A DNA stretch of 52,412 bases from an uncultured Pelagibacteraceae bacterium (GCA_902604065.1 CACKXF010000006.1:1-52412); one strand, 5' to 3'; shown: positions 29,426 to 39,838, numbered from the stretch's first letter. The notes: generated by a model from the letters alone, not told the origin. Program-made: numbers and translations.

Positions 29426-31807
29426 TTAATGTGTGCTTTTAGTCTGTTCTTTAGATTTAGATTTTGATAATTGCTCAACTTCCACCCACTCAACTCTTTT
29501 AAGATTTTTAGTTAAAGCTAATTTCAATACTTCATCGACACTTTTAACAGGAATAATTTCCATTGTTTTTTGAATAGAACTTGGAACTTCTGCTAAATCT
29601 TTTTTATTTTCTATTGGAATCAAAACTTTTTTTATTCCTGCTCTGTGAGCTGCTAAAAGTTTTTCTTTTAAACCACCGATTGGTAGAACCAATCCTCTTA
29701 AAGTTACCTCGCCTGTCATAGCTACTTTTTTATCAACCGGAATTTCAGTAATTGCTGAAACTATCGATGTTACCATAGCAATTCCTGCAGACGGTCCATC
29801 TTTAGGCGTAGCTCCTTCGGGTACGTGTATATGGAAATCTTTTTTATCAAAAACTGGAGGAATTATACCAAACTCTAAACTCTTCGATCTTATGTAAGAT
29901 TTAGCAGCTTTTACAGACTCTTGCATGACTTCTCCTAATTTACCAGTTATTTGCATTTTTCCTTTACCAGGCATTACTGCAGATTCAATTTTTAATATTT
30001 CACCACCAACTTCAGTCCAAGCTAAACCTGTTACTACTCCAATTCTATTTTCTTCTTCTATCTCTCCATAATTAAACTTTTGAACGCCTAAAAGATTTGA
30101 TAAATCTTTATCTTTAATTGATGTGTTTACTTCCTCTTTAGCATCAATTTTTTTAACTAATTTTCTAGCAATCTTAGCTAGTTCTCTCTCTAAGTTTCTT
30201 ACACCAGACTCTCTTGTGTAATCTCTAATAATTTTTCTATTAACTTCCTCATTTATTTTCCATTCGTCTTTTTTTAATCCATTATTTTTACTTTGTTTAG
30301 GTATTAAATATTTTTGTGATATATTTACTTTTTCGTCTTCTGTATAACCAGATATTCTTATAACTTCCATTCTATCTAATAACGGAGGTAAAATATTTAA
30401 TGTATTAGCAGTAGTTACAAACATTACATCAGATAAATCATAATCAACTTCTAAATAGTGATCATTAAATTCTTTATTTTGTTCAGGATCCAATGCTTCT
30501 AATAAAGCTGAAGAAGGGTCTCCTCTGTAATCATTGCCAACTTTATCAATTTCATCTAATAAAAATAAAGGATTTCGTGTTCCTGCTTTTTTCATCATTT
30601 GAATAATTTTCCCAGGTAAAGATCCTATGTAAGTTCTTCTATGCCCTCTTATCTCAGCTTCATCTCTTATTCCACCTAAAGAAATTCTTATAAATTTTCT
30701 ATTTGTTGCTTTCGCAATAGATTTTCCTAGTGAAGTTTTACCTACTCCTGGAGGTCCAACTAAACAAAGTATTGGTCCTTTCATTTTTTGAATTCTTTTT
30801 TGTACCGCTAAAAATTCAATAATTCTCTCTTTAACTTTATCAAGACCGTAGTGATCTTCGTCTAATGTTTTTTGTGCCTGATTAAGATCGGTATTAATTT
30901 TAGTTTTTTCTGACCACGGCAGTTCTGTCATCCAGTCTAAGTAATTTCTGACAACTGTTGCTTCTGCAGACATTGGGCTCATTGATTTGAGTTTTTTAAG
31001 TTCTGAAAAACATTTCTCTTGTGCACTTTTAGGCATTTTAGCTTTAGTAATAGCTTTTGATATATTTGCTATTTCATCTTTGCCTTCATCTATTTCACCC
31101 AATTCCTTCTGAATAGCTTTTAGCTGTTCATTTAAATAGTATTCTCTTTGAGTTTTCTCCATTTGATTTTTTACTCTTCCTCTTATTTTTTTCTCGACTG
31201 AAATAACACTAGTTTCTTTATTTACAATTTCATAAATCTTTTCTAGTCTTTTTCTTAAATCTCTTATCTCAAGAATTTCTTGTTTTTTTATAATTTGAAT
31301 ATTTAAATTTGCTGCAATATTGTCAGCTATGATTTTAGCATCTTTAGAGTTTTTAATAGTGTTTAAGTTTTCATTTAAATCTTTTTTGTTAAGAACAATT
31401 AATCGTTCAAATTTTTTTACTAAACTTTGTGCATAAACATCAAGGTCTTTGGTAATATTGATATCATCGGCTACTTCAACATCGCAATTCAAAAATTCTT
31501 TTTCTTTTTTAATGCTATTAATTTTTACTCTCTTTTGTCCTTCGACTAAAACTTTAACTGTGCCATCAGGAAGTTTTAAAAGCTGCAAAACTTTACTCAA
31601 ACATCCAAAAGAAAATAAATCTTTTTCTTCAGGATCATCTATTTCAGAGTTTTTTTGGGCAACAAGAACTATTGATTTGTCCATTTTCATAGCCTCCTGT
31701 AAAGCCTTTATTGACTTTTCCCTTCCCACAAAAAGAGGGACTACTATTGAAGGAAATATAACAATATCTCTTAATGGTAATAGTGGTTTTGTATAAGTAA
31801 CGTTCAT
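29426..31807 (-). CDS. lon: ATP-dependent protease Lon
   Basis: Cytoplasmic AAA+ serine protease that removes misfolded and regulatory proteins. The 793 residues begin with the N-terminal substrate domain ([10 protein letters not shown]), continue with the AAA+ module (Walker A GPPGVGKT, Walker [11 protein letters not shown]) and end with the Ser-Lys protease domain, where [10 protein letters not shown] carries the catalytic serine and the [21 protein letters not shown] region the lysine. A strong promoter-like sequence ends 6 bases before the ATG. It is last in the tig-clpP-clpX-lon order. Confidence 0.97.
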   Translation of the reverse strand: MNVTYTKPLLPLRDIVIFPSIVVPLFVGREKSIKALQEAMKMDKSIVLVAQKNSEIDDPEEKDLFSFGCLSKVLQLLKLPDGTVKVLVEGQKRVKINSIKKEKEFLNCDVEVADDINITKDLDVYAQSLVKKFERLIVLNKKDLNENLNTIKNSKDAKIIADNIAANLNIQIIKKQEILEIRDLRKRLEKIYEIVNKETSVISVEKKIRGRVKNQMEKTQREYYLNEQLKAIQKELGEIDEGKDEIANISKAITKAKMPKSAQEKCFSELKKLKSMSPMSAEATVVRNYLDWMTELPWSEKTKINTDLNQAQKTLDEDHYGLDKVKERIIEFLAVQKRIQKMKGPILCLVGPPGVGKTSLGKSIAKATNRKFIRISLGGIRDEAEIRGHRRTYIGSLPGKIIQMMKKAGTRNPLFLLDEIDKVGNDYRGDPSSALLEALDPEQNKEFNDHYLEVDYDLSDVMFVTTANTLNILPPLLDRMEVIRISGYTEDEKVNISQKYLIPKQSKNNGLKKDEWKINEEVNRKIIRDYTRESGVRNLERELAKIARKLVKKIDAKEEVNTSIKDKDLSNLLGVQKFNYGEIEEENRIGVVTGLAWTEVGGEILKIESAVMPGKGKMQITGKLGEVMQESVKAAKSYIRSKSLEFGIIPPVFDKKDFHIHVPEGATPKDGPSAGIAMVTSIVSAITEIPVDKKVAMTGEVTLRGLVLPIGGLKEKLLAAHRAGIKKVLIPIENKKDLAEVPSSIQKTMEIIPVKSVDEVLKLALTKNLKRVEWVEVEQLSKSKSKEQTKSTH

Positions 31808-31813
31808 ATATTA

Positions 31814-31843
31814 GTTATATGATAGTTTAATCAGATATTTCAA
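31814..31843 (-). promoter_or_regulatory. Putative lon promoter, possibly leaderless
   Basis: On the minus strand TTGAAA (31838-31843) and TATAAC (31814-31819) are separated by 18 bases; each matches five of six consensus positions. Six bases separate the -10 from the lon ATG, so the predicted start of transcription falls on or next to the start codon. Confidence 0.5.
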
Positions 31844-31857
31844 GAAGCAAATTCTCT

Positions 31858-33111
31858 TTATGCTACAGATGTTGATTGTTTTTTACCGTAAGTGATCAAA
31901 GGATCGCCATCACCTTTGGCTGAGGACTTATCTACTGTTACCTTAAGAACATCTTCCTTGTCAGGTAATTCAAACATGGTTTTAAGAAGAATATTTTCTA
32001 AAATGGATCTAAGGCCTCTGGCTCCTGTTTTTTTCTTGATAGCATTTCTAGCTATTTCAAGTATAGCCTCGTCATGAAAATCTAGTTCTACATTTTCAAA
32101 TTCAAATAATCTTTTATACTGTTTAATTAAAGAATTTTTTGGTTCTTTCAAAATTTTAACTAAAGATTTTTCATTAAGTTCATCTAATGTTGCTATAATT
32201 GGCATTCTACCAATAAATTCTGGAATTAGACCATATTTTATTAAATCTTCAGGTTCTAAAGATTTCATTATTTCTGTTAGTGGTAATTCTTTATAACTTT
32301 TTACCTTAGCTCCGAATCCTATTGAGCTACCTTTGCCTCTGCTATCTATTATTTTATCTAAACCAGCAAAAGCTCCACCACATATAAATAATATATTTGT
32401 GGTATCAACTTGCAAAAATTCTTGTTGAGGATGTTTTCTTCCTCCTTGAGGTGGTACACTTGCTATTGTTCCTTCCATAATCTTTAGCAAGGCCTGCTGC
32501 ACGCCTTCACCAGAAACATCTCTCGTAATTGATGGGTTCTCTGACTTTCTACTTATTTTATCAACCTCATCAATATAAACAATTCCTCTTTGAGCTTTTT
32601 CAACATTATAATCTGCGGCTTGTAAAAGTTTAAGAATTATATTTTCTACATCTTCACCAACATAACCAGCTTCTGTAAGTGTAGTAGCATCTGCCATAGT
32701 AAAAGGCACATCAAGAATTTTAGCAAGAGTTTGAGCTAATAAAGTTTTGCCACAACCAGTTGGGCCCACTAATAAAATATTTGATTTTGATAGCTCAACA
32801 TCTTTATTAGTTTTTACTTCATGGTTTAATCTCTTGTAGTGGTTATGGACTGCTACAGATAATACTTCTTTTGCAAATTTTTGGCCAATTACATAATCAT
32901 CTAAGACAGTACAAATTTCTTTAGGGGTTGGAACACCGTCTTGATGTTTTACTAAGGAGCTTTTATTTTCCTCTTTAATAATGTCCATACAAAGTTCAAC
33001 ACACTCATCGCAAATGAAAACTGTAGGACCTGCAATTAGTTTTCTAACTTCATGCTGGCTCTTTCCACAAAAAGAACAATATAAGATATTTTTATTATTT
33101 TTTTCAGTCAT
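31858..33111 (-). CDS. clpX: ClpXP ATPase subunit ClpX
   Basis: AAA+ unfoldase that feeds proteins to ClpP. The 417 residues start with a zinc-binding domain (C12, C15, C34, C37), then Walker A GPTGCGKT at 116-123, [10 protein letters not shown] pore region, Walker [10 protein letters not shown], and sensor RGLRSILE near the C-terminus. It follows clpP on the same strand, with a 79-bp gap containing a possible promoter. Confidence 0.97.
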   Translation of the reverse strand: MTEKNNKNILYCSFCGKSQHEVRKLIAGPTVFICDECVELCMDIIKEENKSSLVKHQDGVPTPKEICTVLDDYVIGQKFAKEVLSVAVHNHYKRLNHEVKTNKDVELSKSNILLVGPTGCGKTLLAQTLAKILDVPFTMADATTLTEAGYVGEDVENIILKLLQAADYNVEKAQRGIVYIDEVDKISRKSENPSITRDVSGEGVQQALLKIMEGTIASVPPQGGRKHPQQEFLQVDTTNILFICGGAFAGLDKIIDSRGKGSSIGFGAKVKSYKELPLTEIMKSLEPEDLIKYGLIPEFIGRMPIIATLDELNEKSLVKILKEPKNSLIKQYKRLFEFENVELDFHDEAILEIARNAIKKKTGARGLRSILENILLKTMFELPDKEDVLKVTVDKSSAKGDGDPLITYGKKQSTSVA

Positions 33112-33128
33112 AACGAATCAATGGTATG

Positions 33129-33157
33129 ATATTAAATCTCTAAGAAACTGTTATCAA
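33129..33157 (-). promoter_or_regulatory. Putative clpX promoter between clpP and clpX
   Basis: TTGATA (33152-33157) and TAATAT (33129-33134) on the minus strand are spaced by 17 bases and lie 17 bases before the clpX ATG. This would let clpX be transcribed separately from tig-clpP. The -10 match is four of six. Confidence 0.4.
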
Positions 33158-33190
33158 GCTGAAGTTGAAATAAACTCTATATATTGTGTG

Positions 33191-33802
33191 TTATTTTCTT
33201 TTTTCCACAACAGAGTCAATTAAGCCGAATTTTTTTGCGTCTTCAGGAGTCATAAAATTATCTCTTTCAAGAGCTTTAGATATTTCCTCCACTGACTTGC
33301 CCGTATGTTTCGAGTAGATAACATTAAGCCTATCTTTTAAGGACTGAATTTCTTTAGCATGAATTTGTATATCAGTAGCTTGTCCTTGAAAACCAGCGGA
33401 AGGTTGGTGAACCATTATTCTAGAATTTGGTAACGAGTATCTTTTTCCTTTATCTCCTGCTGCTAATAAAAAAGATCCCATGGACGAAGCTTGTCCTATG
33501 CAAAGAGTAGAAACTGGAGAATTAATATATTGCATAGTATCATAAATTCCTAAACCAGAGGTAACAAGTCCTCCAGGGCTATTTATATAAAAACTTATTT
33601 CTTTTTTTGGATTTTCAGACTCCAAAAATAGTAATTGTGCGGTAACAAGAGAAGCAACATTATCATTAACGGGGCCAACAAGAAAAACGATTCTCTCTTT
33701 CAAAAGCCTAGAATAAATGTCATAAGCCCGCTCACCTTTACTTGATTGTTCAACAACCATAGGGATTAGATTATTCATTTTTTCTTCAAAATCACGACTC
33801 AT
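33191..33802 (-). CDS. clpP: ATP-dependent Clp protease proteolytic subunit
   Basis: Serine protease chamber of ClpXP, 203 residues. The catalytic triad is visible as S107 in GQASSMGS, H132 in MVHQPSAG and D181 in LERDNF. Length and motifs match housekeeping ClpP. It lies between tig and clpX, the common bacterial arrangement. Confidence 0.97.
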   Translation of the reverse strand: MSRDFEEKMNNLIPMVVEQSSKGERAYDIYSRLLKERIVFLVGPVNDNVASLVTAQLLFLESENPKKEISFYINSPGGLVTSGLGIYDTMQYINSPVSTLCIGQASSMGSFLLAAGDKGKRYSLPNSRIMVHQPSAGFQGQATDIQIHAKEIQSLKDRLNVIYSKHTGKSVEEISKALERDNFMTPEDAKKFGLIDSVVEKRK

Positions 33803-33846
33803 AAGTTTGATTTATACAACTATTGGTTACTTTTTGCTAATTTTAT

Positions 33847-35184
33847 TTATTTACTTGGATTATTTTTCTTTTTTTTATCTTGGCGAGTTGCTTTTGCTTT
33901 ATTGTTTTCATTGAAACTTGTTATCATTTTTTCAGCATCTTTTATTGATAATTCTTTTTTTGTTAAGTTAGCTTTAGATTTAATAAATTTAATAACTTTT
34001 TCCTCATATATGGAACTTTGTAAGTGTTGAGTAGCCGCAGGGTTTTTTTGATAATATTCAAAAACAAATTTTTCCTGACCTGGCATACTTTTAACTTGCT
34101 TTTGTATTTCATTTTTTATCTCGTCTTCAGTAACTTTTATATTATTTACTTCACCACATTCATTTAAAATTAATCCTAATTTAATTCTTTTCTTAGTCTC
34201 AATGATTGTATTTTTATCTTGATTTAATGTAGCATCTTTTGAATTAAATTTAATTTCATTATCTAATAAATTTTTTGGTATTTCAAATGTATGCGATTTA
34301 TCTAATTGGTCTAATATTTCTTTTTTTGTTATAGAATTTAAAGCCATAGTATATTGGCTTGAAATTTGATCATTAACCTTTTTTGTTAAATCAGATAAAT
34401 CTTGGGCTCCAAGTTTTTTTGCAAAATCATCGTTTAATTTACTTTCTTTAGATTGTTTAATATTTTTTATTTTACATTCGAAAATTGCTTCTTTATTAGC
34501 AAGTTCTTTTTTAGGGTGGTTAGGAGGCAATACAGCTTTTACTTTTTTAATATCATTTGTTTTTGCTCCTATTAATTGTTTATCAAAATCTTTTAAAAAT
34601 AGATCTTTACCCAGTTCAATCGCAACTCCATTTCCTTTGCTTCCATCAAAGTCTTTACCTTGAACAGTAGCTTTATAATCAAAAATTATTTGATTGCCTA
34701 ACTCAGCTTTAGACCCTTCTTGTCTGTCTTCAAAATTTTTATACTCTTTCGTTAAGTTTGCTAGTCTTGAGTCTAATTCTTTTTTATCAACTTTTATAGA
34801 ATAATCAGAAATTTTATATTTTGAAAAAGATTGTAATTTAATTTCGGGCAATAAATCTAGTTCTAATTCAAAATTTAGATCTTTACCTTCGCCAAAAGTT
34901 TTTAAATTTATTTTGGGCTGACCTGCAACCTTGAATTTTTTATCTTGTATGGCTTTAGTGGTGCTTTCTTTCAAGATTTTATCAACCACTTCACCATAAA
35001 TAGCTTTACCAAATTGATTTTTTATGACCATTGGGGGCACTTTCCCTTTCCTAAAGCCTTTGATATCTACCTGACTTTGAAGCTCTACTAATCTTGCATC
35101 TAATTTTTTTTTAATTTCTTGTTTATCAACTATAATTGATAAAATTGTTTGTAGATCTTTTTTTGATTTTATTTGTACTTTCAT
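33847..35184 (-). CDS. tig: Trigger factor
   Basis: Ribosome-bound chaperone with peptidyl-prolyl isomerase activity. The 445-residue protein has the ribosome-docking signature GFRKGKVPPMVI near residues 40-51, an FKBP-type domain near 155-240, and a C-terminal chaperone domain that ends in a lysine/asparagine-rich tail. The ATG aligns with the family start and is only 7 bases after the CCA end of tRNA-Leu, leaving no space for a ribosome binding site outside the tRNA. Confidence 0.95.
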   Translation of the reverse strand: MKVQIKSKKDLQTILSIIVDKQEIKKKLDARLVELQSQVDIKGFRKGKVPPMVIKNQFGKAIYGEVVDKILKESTTKAIQDKKFKVAGQPKINLKTFGEGKDLNFELELDLLPEIKLQSFSKYKISDYSIKVDKKELDSRLANLTKEYKNFEDRQEGSKAELGNQIIFDYKATVQGKDFDGSKGNGVAIELGKDLFLKDFDKQLIGAKTNDIKKVKAVLPPNHPKKELANKEAIFECKIKNIKQSKESKLNDDFAKKLGAQDLSDLTKKVNDQISSQYTMALNSITKKEILDQLDKSHTFEIPKNLLDNEIKFNSKDATLNQDKNTIIETKKRIKLGLILNECGEVNNIKVTEDEIKNEIQKQVKSMPGQEKFVFEYYQKNPAATQHLQSSIYEEKVIKFIKSKANLTKKELSIKDAEKMITSFNENNKAKATRQDKKKKNNPSK

Positions 35185-35191
35185 AATTTTC

Positions 35192-35276
35192 TGGTGGGCA
35201 AGAAGAGACTCGAACTCTTAAGCCTTGCGGCACTAGTTCCTAAGACTAGCGCGTATACCAATTCCGCCACTTGCCC
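35192..35276 (-). tRNA. tRNA-Leu (anticodon TAG)
   Basis: An 85-base class II tRNA with encoded CCA. The acceptor GGGCAAG pairs fully with CTTGCCC, the anticodon stem is CTAGT/ACTAG around loop CTTAGGA (anticodon TAG), the long variable arm is TGCCGCAAGGC-like, and the T arm AAGAG-TTCGAGT-CTCTT is perfect. It sits 16 bp after the WecA-like gene and 7 bp before tig, all on the same strand. Confidence 0.97.
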
Positions 35277-35292
35277 ACATAATTTTACGTGT

Positions 35293-36366
35293 TTATATAT
35301 CAATTTTTTTTTTTAGAAAACTGTTAAGTCGAAAATAAGTCCATAAATAAATAATAATGAGGCTTAAAAACCAATACTTACATAATAGTCCATTTTCTTT
35401 AATAAAAAAACTAGGCAAAACTAACAAACTATACGTAAAATTAACTACTAACGAATTAAGATAATTACAATCTTTTACAGAGAATTTTAATTTTATAAAC
35501 TTATAAAAGAGCATATGTAAATGAAATCTATCAGGTTTAATAGGTGATTTATTCTGTATAATTTTTCTTATAAAAGAGAAAAATACTTCAAAAAATAAAT
35601 AAAATAAAATAATACAGAAAAAAAATGAAGAAATTTCAGGATTCAAATTATTGGTTGTAATTACATTTAAAGACGTAAATGATCCAAAAAGATATGCCCC
35701 TCCATCTCCCATAAAGATTTTTGCAGTTGGAAAATTAAACAATAGGAAAATTAAAAGAACGATCAATTGGGCGGTTAAAAATACTGAAAATAATTGATGT
35801 CCATTATCTAAATTTATTGATAATAATACTCCGTTAATGATAATTAACTGAAAAGCTAATAGTCCATTAAAACCATCTATTAAATTAGAGCCATTAATAA
35901 TAAATAAAAAGCATAAAAGAATAAAAATGAACAGAATAATGTCAAAGGATAATAGATAATTAAGGAAAGGTAAATCAACCCCTCTTATTTCTAGTGAAAA
36001 AATTTTTATTATTAAGATTAAAAATATGCTCATTAAAATTAATCTTGTTTTTGGACTTAATCTAAACTTTATATCTTCAAAAAACCCAATTAAAAACAAT
36101 CCTATTCCCGAAAATAAATACTCAAAGTAAATTATTGAAAACAATAAATCATTTAAAAATAAAAATATAAAAAAAGAGAAAATCGAGGCAATTCCACCAC
36201 TTCTAGGAATATTTTGATTATGAAATGATTGGGGCTTATCAAAATCATCGTCGTAAAGTGATTTGCCAAAAATTTTATCTGATAATTTATAAATAATTAA
36301 AAATGTAAAAAAACTTAATACAGAAAAAATTGACAAAAAACTTAGTTCTAATGACTCGTTTGGCAT
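35293..36366 (-). CDS. Undecaprenyl-phosphate sugar-1-phosphate transferase, WecA/MraY-like
   Basis: A GT4-family membrane enzyme of 357 residues with about ten helices that transfers a sugar-1-phosphate from a UDP-sugar to undecaprenyl phosphate. Family motifs are NLIDGFNGL near residues 160-168 and MGDGGAYLFGS near 218-228; a basic HLHML stretch near 284 fits the HIHH-type loop. WecA-like is preferred over MraY because no cell-wall cluster surrounds it, but the substrate is not certain. Eleven A in a row precede its last codons. The start overlaps the EamA gene stop by one base. Confidence 0.8.
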   Translation of the reverse strand: MPNESLELSFLSIFSVLSFFTFLIIYKLSDKIFGKSLYDDDFDKPQSFHNQNIPRSGGIASIFSFFIFLFLNDLLFSIIYFEYLFSGIGLFLIGFFEDIKFRLSPKTRLILMSIFLILIIKIFSLEIRGVDLPFLNYLLSFDIILFIFILLCFLFIINGSNLIDGFNGLLAFQLIIINGVLLSINLDNGHQLFSVFLTAQLIVLLIFLLFNFPTAKIFMGDGGAYLFGSFTSLNVITTNNLNPEISSFFFCIILFYLFFEVFFSFIRKIIQNKSPIKPDRFHLHMLFYKFIKLKFSVKDCNYLNSLVVNFTYSLLVLPSFFIKENGLLCKYWFLSLIIIYLWTYFRLNSFLKKKIDI

Positions 36367-37253
36367 TAATTTTTACTACCTTTATTGTTTTTTTTTACTA
36401 TATATATACTTGTTATTATTATACCTAATGAAATCAAGGCGCGCCAAGTAATTACCTCATTCATAAGAAAATAACCAAAAAATATACCAAAAATAGGAAT
36501 TAAATAAGCTACTTGAGTCTGAAATACCAAGCCATTAACCGATAAAATTCTAAATCTAATTAACCAAGCTAAACCAGTTGCGACTATACCTAAATATAAT
36601 AAAGACAATGTAGACTCCAAAGTAGGATTGGCTAACCAAGGTTTTTCTAAAATAAATGACATAGGTAAAAGAAAAATTATTGACCATATAGTAGTTGAAG
36701 TAGTAACATTTTCGTTTCCTCTATTTTTGATCTTTAAAGTCAAAATACCTCCGATCGAATAAAATGTAGATCCTAAAATTGTGATAAGTGCAAAGATGTA
36801 ATTACTTTCATTAATTACAATTCTATCTAAAAATAAAAACAAAACTCCTGAAAAACCAACTAATACCCCTACAGCTTTAAAGAAATTAATTTTTTCATCT
36901 TTTATAAAATAATGAGCAAGTATTGTTCCGGTTAAAGGAGTTGTGCTCATTAACATCGCAGCTAAATAACTGTTTATTTTACTTGTGCCTATTGCAATTA
37001 AAATAAAAGGAATTGCTATATTACATAAGCCTATTAAAGAATAAGTTTTCCACTCTTTTGAAAAAGCCTCTATTTTTATTTTTTTATATTTACAGAGAAT
37101 AATTAAAGGCAAGCTAGCAAAAATTACTCTAACTAAAGCTAAGGTAATGGGTTGATAAGAGTAAGTAGCTATCTTTATATTAAAGAAAGAAGAACCCCAA
37201 ATTAGTCCTAGCAATACTAGTAAAAAAATATCAAATTTGTTTGCTTCTCTCAT
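36366..37253 (-). CDS. EamA/DMT family membrane transporter
   Basis: A 295-residue protein with ten predicted helices in two EamA repeats (about 7-137 and 150-288). The N-terminal LGLIWGSSFFNIKIA and the second repeat's YLGIVATGLAWLIRF are typical of drug/metabolite transporters. The substrate cannot be read from the sequence. It is divergent from glnA with a 104-bp gap and coupled (TAATG) to the WecA-like gene. Confidence 0.85.
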   Translation of the reverse strand: MREANKFDIFLLVLLGLIWGSSFFNIKIATYSYQPITLALVRVIFASLPLIILCKYKKIKIEAFSKEWKTYSLIGLCNIAIPFILIAIGTSKINSYLAAMLMSTTPLTGTILAHYFIKDEKINFFKAVGVLVGFSGVLFLFLDRIVINESNYIFALITILGSTFYSIGGILTLKIKNRGNENVTTSTTIWSIIFLLPMSFILEKPWLANPTLESTLSLLYLGIVATGLAWLIRFRILSVNGLVFQTQVAYLIPIFGIFFGYFLMNEVITWRALISLGIIITSIYIVKKNNKGSKN

Positions 37254-37275
37254 GTTTATACAATTAATAAGTGTA

Positions 37276-37305
37276 TTGATGCTTTAGACGCATAGCTGAT
37301 ATCAT
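37276..37305 (+). promoter_or_regulatory. Candidate glnA promoter
   Basis: TTGATG (37276-37281) and TATCAT (37300-37305) are spaced by 18 bases, about 50 bases before glnA. The whole 104-bp divergent gap is AT-rich; I see no GG-N10-GC sigma-54 site, no clear NtrC dyad and no recognisable riboswitch. The call is weak. Confidence 0.3.
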
Positions 37306-37357
37306 TTAATTACAAGATATTCTATAACTTTATTCTGATAGTAAACGATGATTAAAA

Positions 37358-38764
37358 ATGAGTGCAAGTAAAATAAAAAAATTAATGAAAGATAAAGAGG
37401 TCGAGTACGTTGACCTAAGGTTTACCGATCCTAGAGGTAAACTACAGCATTTGACAATGGACAGTACCGTTGTGGATGAGGAGATGTTAGAAAAAGGTGT
37501 TTTTTTTGATGGGTCTTCTATAGCTGGGTGGAAAGCAATTAATGAGTCGGATATGATTTTAAAGCCAGATCTATCTAGACCGATAATAGACCCTTTTAAT
37601 TCACATACTACTCTTAATATTTTTTGTGATATTATGGATGCAGTAAAAAAAGATCCTTATGGAAGAGATCCAAGAGGTACAGCAAAAAAAGCTGAAGATT
37701 ATTTAAAGAAATCTGGCGTAGGTGATAAAGCTTATTTTGGTCCTGAACCAGAATTTTTTGTTTTTGATGATGTTAGATTCAAAAATGAGATGAATGAAAC
37801 TAGCTTTTCTATAGACAGTTCTGAAGGTCCTTATAATACAGGAAAAAAATATGAAAATGGTAACTTGGCTCATAGACCGGGTGTTAAAGGTGGATACTTT
37901 CCTGTTCCTCCAGTAGATAGTGCACAAGATATGAGAAGTGAATATTTAAAAGCTTTAAAAGACATGGGTGTGAAAGTGGAGAAGCACCATCATGAAGTTG
38001 CTCCGTCACAACACGAATTAGGAATGTATTTTGGAACTTTAACAGATATGGCTGATAATGTGCAATTATATAAATACGTGGTTCAAATGGTAACAAATTC
38101 ATTTGGTAAAACTGCTACCTTCATGCCCAAACCAGTTAAAGGTGATAATGGTTCAGGGATGCATTGTCATCAATCTATTTGGAAAGGAAGCTCCCCAGTA
38201 TTTATGGGTAAAGAATATGCAGGGTTATCAAAAACAGCTTTATATTATATTGGAGGAATACTAAAACACGCTAAGGCAATTAACGCGTTCTCAAATGCTA
38301 CTACAAATAGCTATAAAAGATTAATTCCAGGCTTTGAGGCACCTGTAATTTTAGCTTATTCAGCCAGAAACAGATCAGCGTCTTGCAGAATACCAATTAT
38401 AATGAATCCCAAAGCAGCAAGAATGGAAATTAGATTTCCTGACGCTGCAGGCAATCCTTATTTAACTTTTGCTTCGATGCTAATGGCTGGAATAGATGGT
38501 ATAAAAAATAAAATTGATCCAGGCAAAGCTTTTGATAAAGATCTTTATACTTTAGGAGAAGATGAAGTAAAAAAACTCCCAACTGTATGTGGCTCTCTAA
38601 GAGAAGCTATGGAGAGCTTAGATAAAGATAGAAAATTTTTAACTCAAGGTGGAGTTTTTACTGATGATCAAATAGATGCTTATATAGATCTAAAATTCCA
38701 AGAGATTTATAAATTTGAGCACACACCACATCCTATTGAGTTTGAGATGTATTATAGTCAATAA
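37358..38764 (+). CDS. glnA: Glutamine synthetase type I
   Basis: Assimilates ammonium by making glutamine from glutamate and ATP, as a cytoplasmic dodecamer. The 468 residues contain FDGSSIAGW near 50-58, EPEFFVFDD (metal ligands), KHHHEVAPSQHE, GSGMHCHQS, NRSASCRIP and the C-terminal DLYTL tyrosine near 395, equivalent to the adenylylation site of GlnE-regulated enzymes. It ends 3 bp from the end of the converging Fe-S gene. No glnB or glnE gene is in the window. Confidence 0.97.
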   Translation: MSASKIKKLMKDKEVEYVDLRFTDPRGKLQHLTMDSTVVDEEMLEKGVFFDGSSIAGWKAINESDMILKPDLSRPIIDPFNSHTTLNIFCDIMDAVKKDPYGRDPRGTAKKAEDYLKKSGVGDKAYFGPEPEFFVFDDVRFKNEMNETSFSIDSSEGPYNTGKKYENGNLAHRPGVKGGYFPVPPVDSAQDMRSEYLKALKDMGVKVEKHHHEVAPSQHELGMYFGTLTDMADNVQLYKYVVQMVTNSFGKTATFMPKPVKGDNGSGMHCHQSIWKGSSPVFMGKEYAGLSKTALYYIGGILKHAKAINAFSNATTNSYKRLIPGFEAPVILAYSARNRSASCRIPIIMNPKAARMEIRFPDAAGNPYLTFASMLMAGIDGIKNKIDPGKAFDKDLYTLGEDEVKKLPTVCGSLREAMESLDKDRKFLTQGGVFTDDQIDAYIDLKFQEIYKFEHTPHPIEFEMYYSQ

Positions 38765-38767
38765 TAT

Positions 38768-39103
38768 TTAGACTTTAAAAGATTCTCCACAGCCGCATCG
38801 CTCTGTTTCGTTAGGATTTTTGAACACAAATTGTGAAGAAAACTTTTCTTTTTTGTAATCCATTTCTGTTCCTAAAAGATAAATGATAGCCGCGGGATCT
38901 ATGAATACTTTAACTCCCTTGTCTTCAATTACTTCATCATTCACTTTTTGATCTTTAGCATATTCCATTGAATAACTCATACCAGCGCAGCCTCCAGATT
39001 TTACTCCAACTCTCACACCAATAGTTTTACCATCAGCATTTGACATAATTTCTTTAATTCTAGCTGCTGCAGTATCAGATAATTTAATAACTTGCTTGTT
39101 CAT
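38768..39103 (-). CDS. A-type iron-sulfur carrier (HesB/IscA/SufA family)
   Basis: A 111-residue protein with the three family cysteines in GGCAGMSY (near residue 38) and CGCGESF at the C-terminus. Such proteins pass Fe-S clusters to target enzymes. It is last in the suf operon, so SufA is likely by context; ErpA is the alternative. Its ATG overlaps the stop of the DUF59 gene by 4 bp. Confidence 0.93.
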   Translation of the reverse strand: MNKQVIKLSDTAAARIKEIMSNADGKTIGVRVGVKSGGCAGMSYSMEYAKDQKVNDEVIEDKGVKVFIDPAAIIYLLGTEMDYKKEKFSSQFVFKNPNETERCGCGESFKV

Positions 39104-39399
39104 AAGTTTAGTTCTAATTTTGCTTCTTCACTCATCATATCTTTTGTCCATGGAGGATTCCAGACAAGTTTTAAGTCTACTTTCTTTATTTCTTCTATTG
39201 AATTGATGTTTTCTTTCACCATCTTTGGCAAACTATCCGCGACAGGACAGTTTGGACTGGTCAATGTCATCTCAACATAAGCCTCATTTTCGTTATTAAT
39301 TTCTATATTATATATTAAGCCCAAATCATAAATATTGACCGGTATTTCAGGATCATAGACTTTTTTTATTTCAGCTATAACTTTATCTTTAATTTTCAT
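39100..39399 (-). CDS. sufT: DUF59/MIP18 family Fe-S assembly protein (SufT-like)
   Basis: A 99-residue protein with the DPEIPVNIYDLGLIY signature near residues 16-30 and a TLTSPNCPVADSLP stretch containing the conserved cysteine near 51. Members of this family mature Fe-S proteins with the SUF machinery. It lies between sufU and the A-type carrier gene and overlaps sufU by 11 bp. Confidence 0.88.
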   Translation of the reverse strand: MKIKDKVIAEIKKVYDPEIPVNIYDLGLIYNIEINNENEAYVEMTLTSPNCPVADSLPKMVKENINSIEEIKKVDLKLVWNPPWTKDMMSEEAKLELNL

Positions 39400-39838
39400 G
39401 TTTTTTCTCCAAAACTTGGGACAGTGTGTGCCAAGCCATTGTCGCGCACTTAACTCTCATGGGAAAATCCTTTACTCCTGATAGAGACATGATTGTGGTC
39501 GTTTGATCATCGTTTAAGCTATTTAATGTAATAGTCTTATTTTCTTTAATTAAATTCAAAAAATTATCAATAATGATTTTCGCTACATTAAAATCTTTTC
39601 CTTTTAAAATATCGGTTAATATAGAGGCTGAGGCCAAAGAAATTGCACAGCCCTCACCTTCAAAACTAAGATCTAAAATTTTTTTTTCTTTATTCAGTTG
39701 AGCATAAATATGTACTTTATCACCACAAAGAGGATTATGACCTTTTGCATCACTTGTAAAATTTTTACATTTACCAAAATTCCTTGGATTTTTTCCATGA
39801 TCTAATATTATTTCTTGATATAATTCTTTTAATTCCAT
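39389..39838 (-). CDS. sufU: SufU-type scaffold / sulfur-transfer protein
   Basis: A NifU/IscU-fold protein of 149 residues. Zinc or cluster ligands are visible in NPLCGD (near 36-41), GCAISLASAS (near 62) and VKCATMAWH (near 129). It accepts sulfur from SufS in SUF systems without SufE; no sufE is in the operon. It overlaps sufS by one base (TAATG). Confidence 0.92.
   Translation of the reverse strand: MELKELYQEIILDHGKNPRNFGKCKNFTSDAKGHNPLCGDKVHIYAQLNKEKKILDLSFEGEGCAISLASASILTDILKGKDFNVAKIIIDNFLNLIKENKTITLNSLNDDQTTTIMSLSGVKDFPMRVKCATMAWHTLSQVLEKKHEN

Noticed and set aside
31449-31796. A 115-codon plus-strand open frame inside lon
   Set aside because: Antisense shadow of the Lon N-terminal domain with no recognisable motif.
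37254-37357. Riboswitch or sigma-54 promoter upstream of glnA
   Set aside because: No GG-N10-GC element and no recognisable aptamer stem could be made from the 104 bp.
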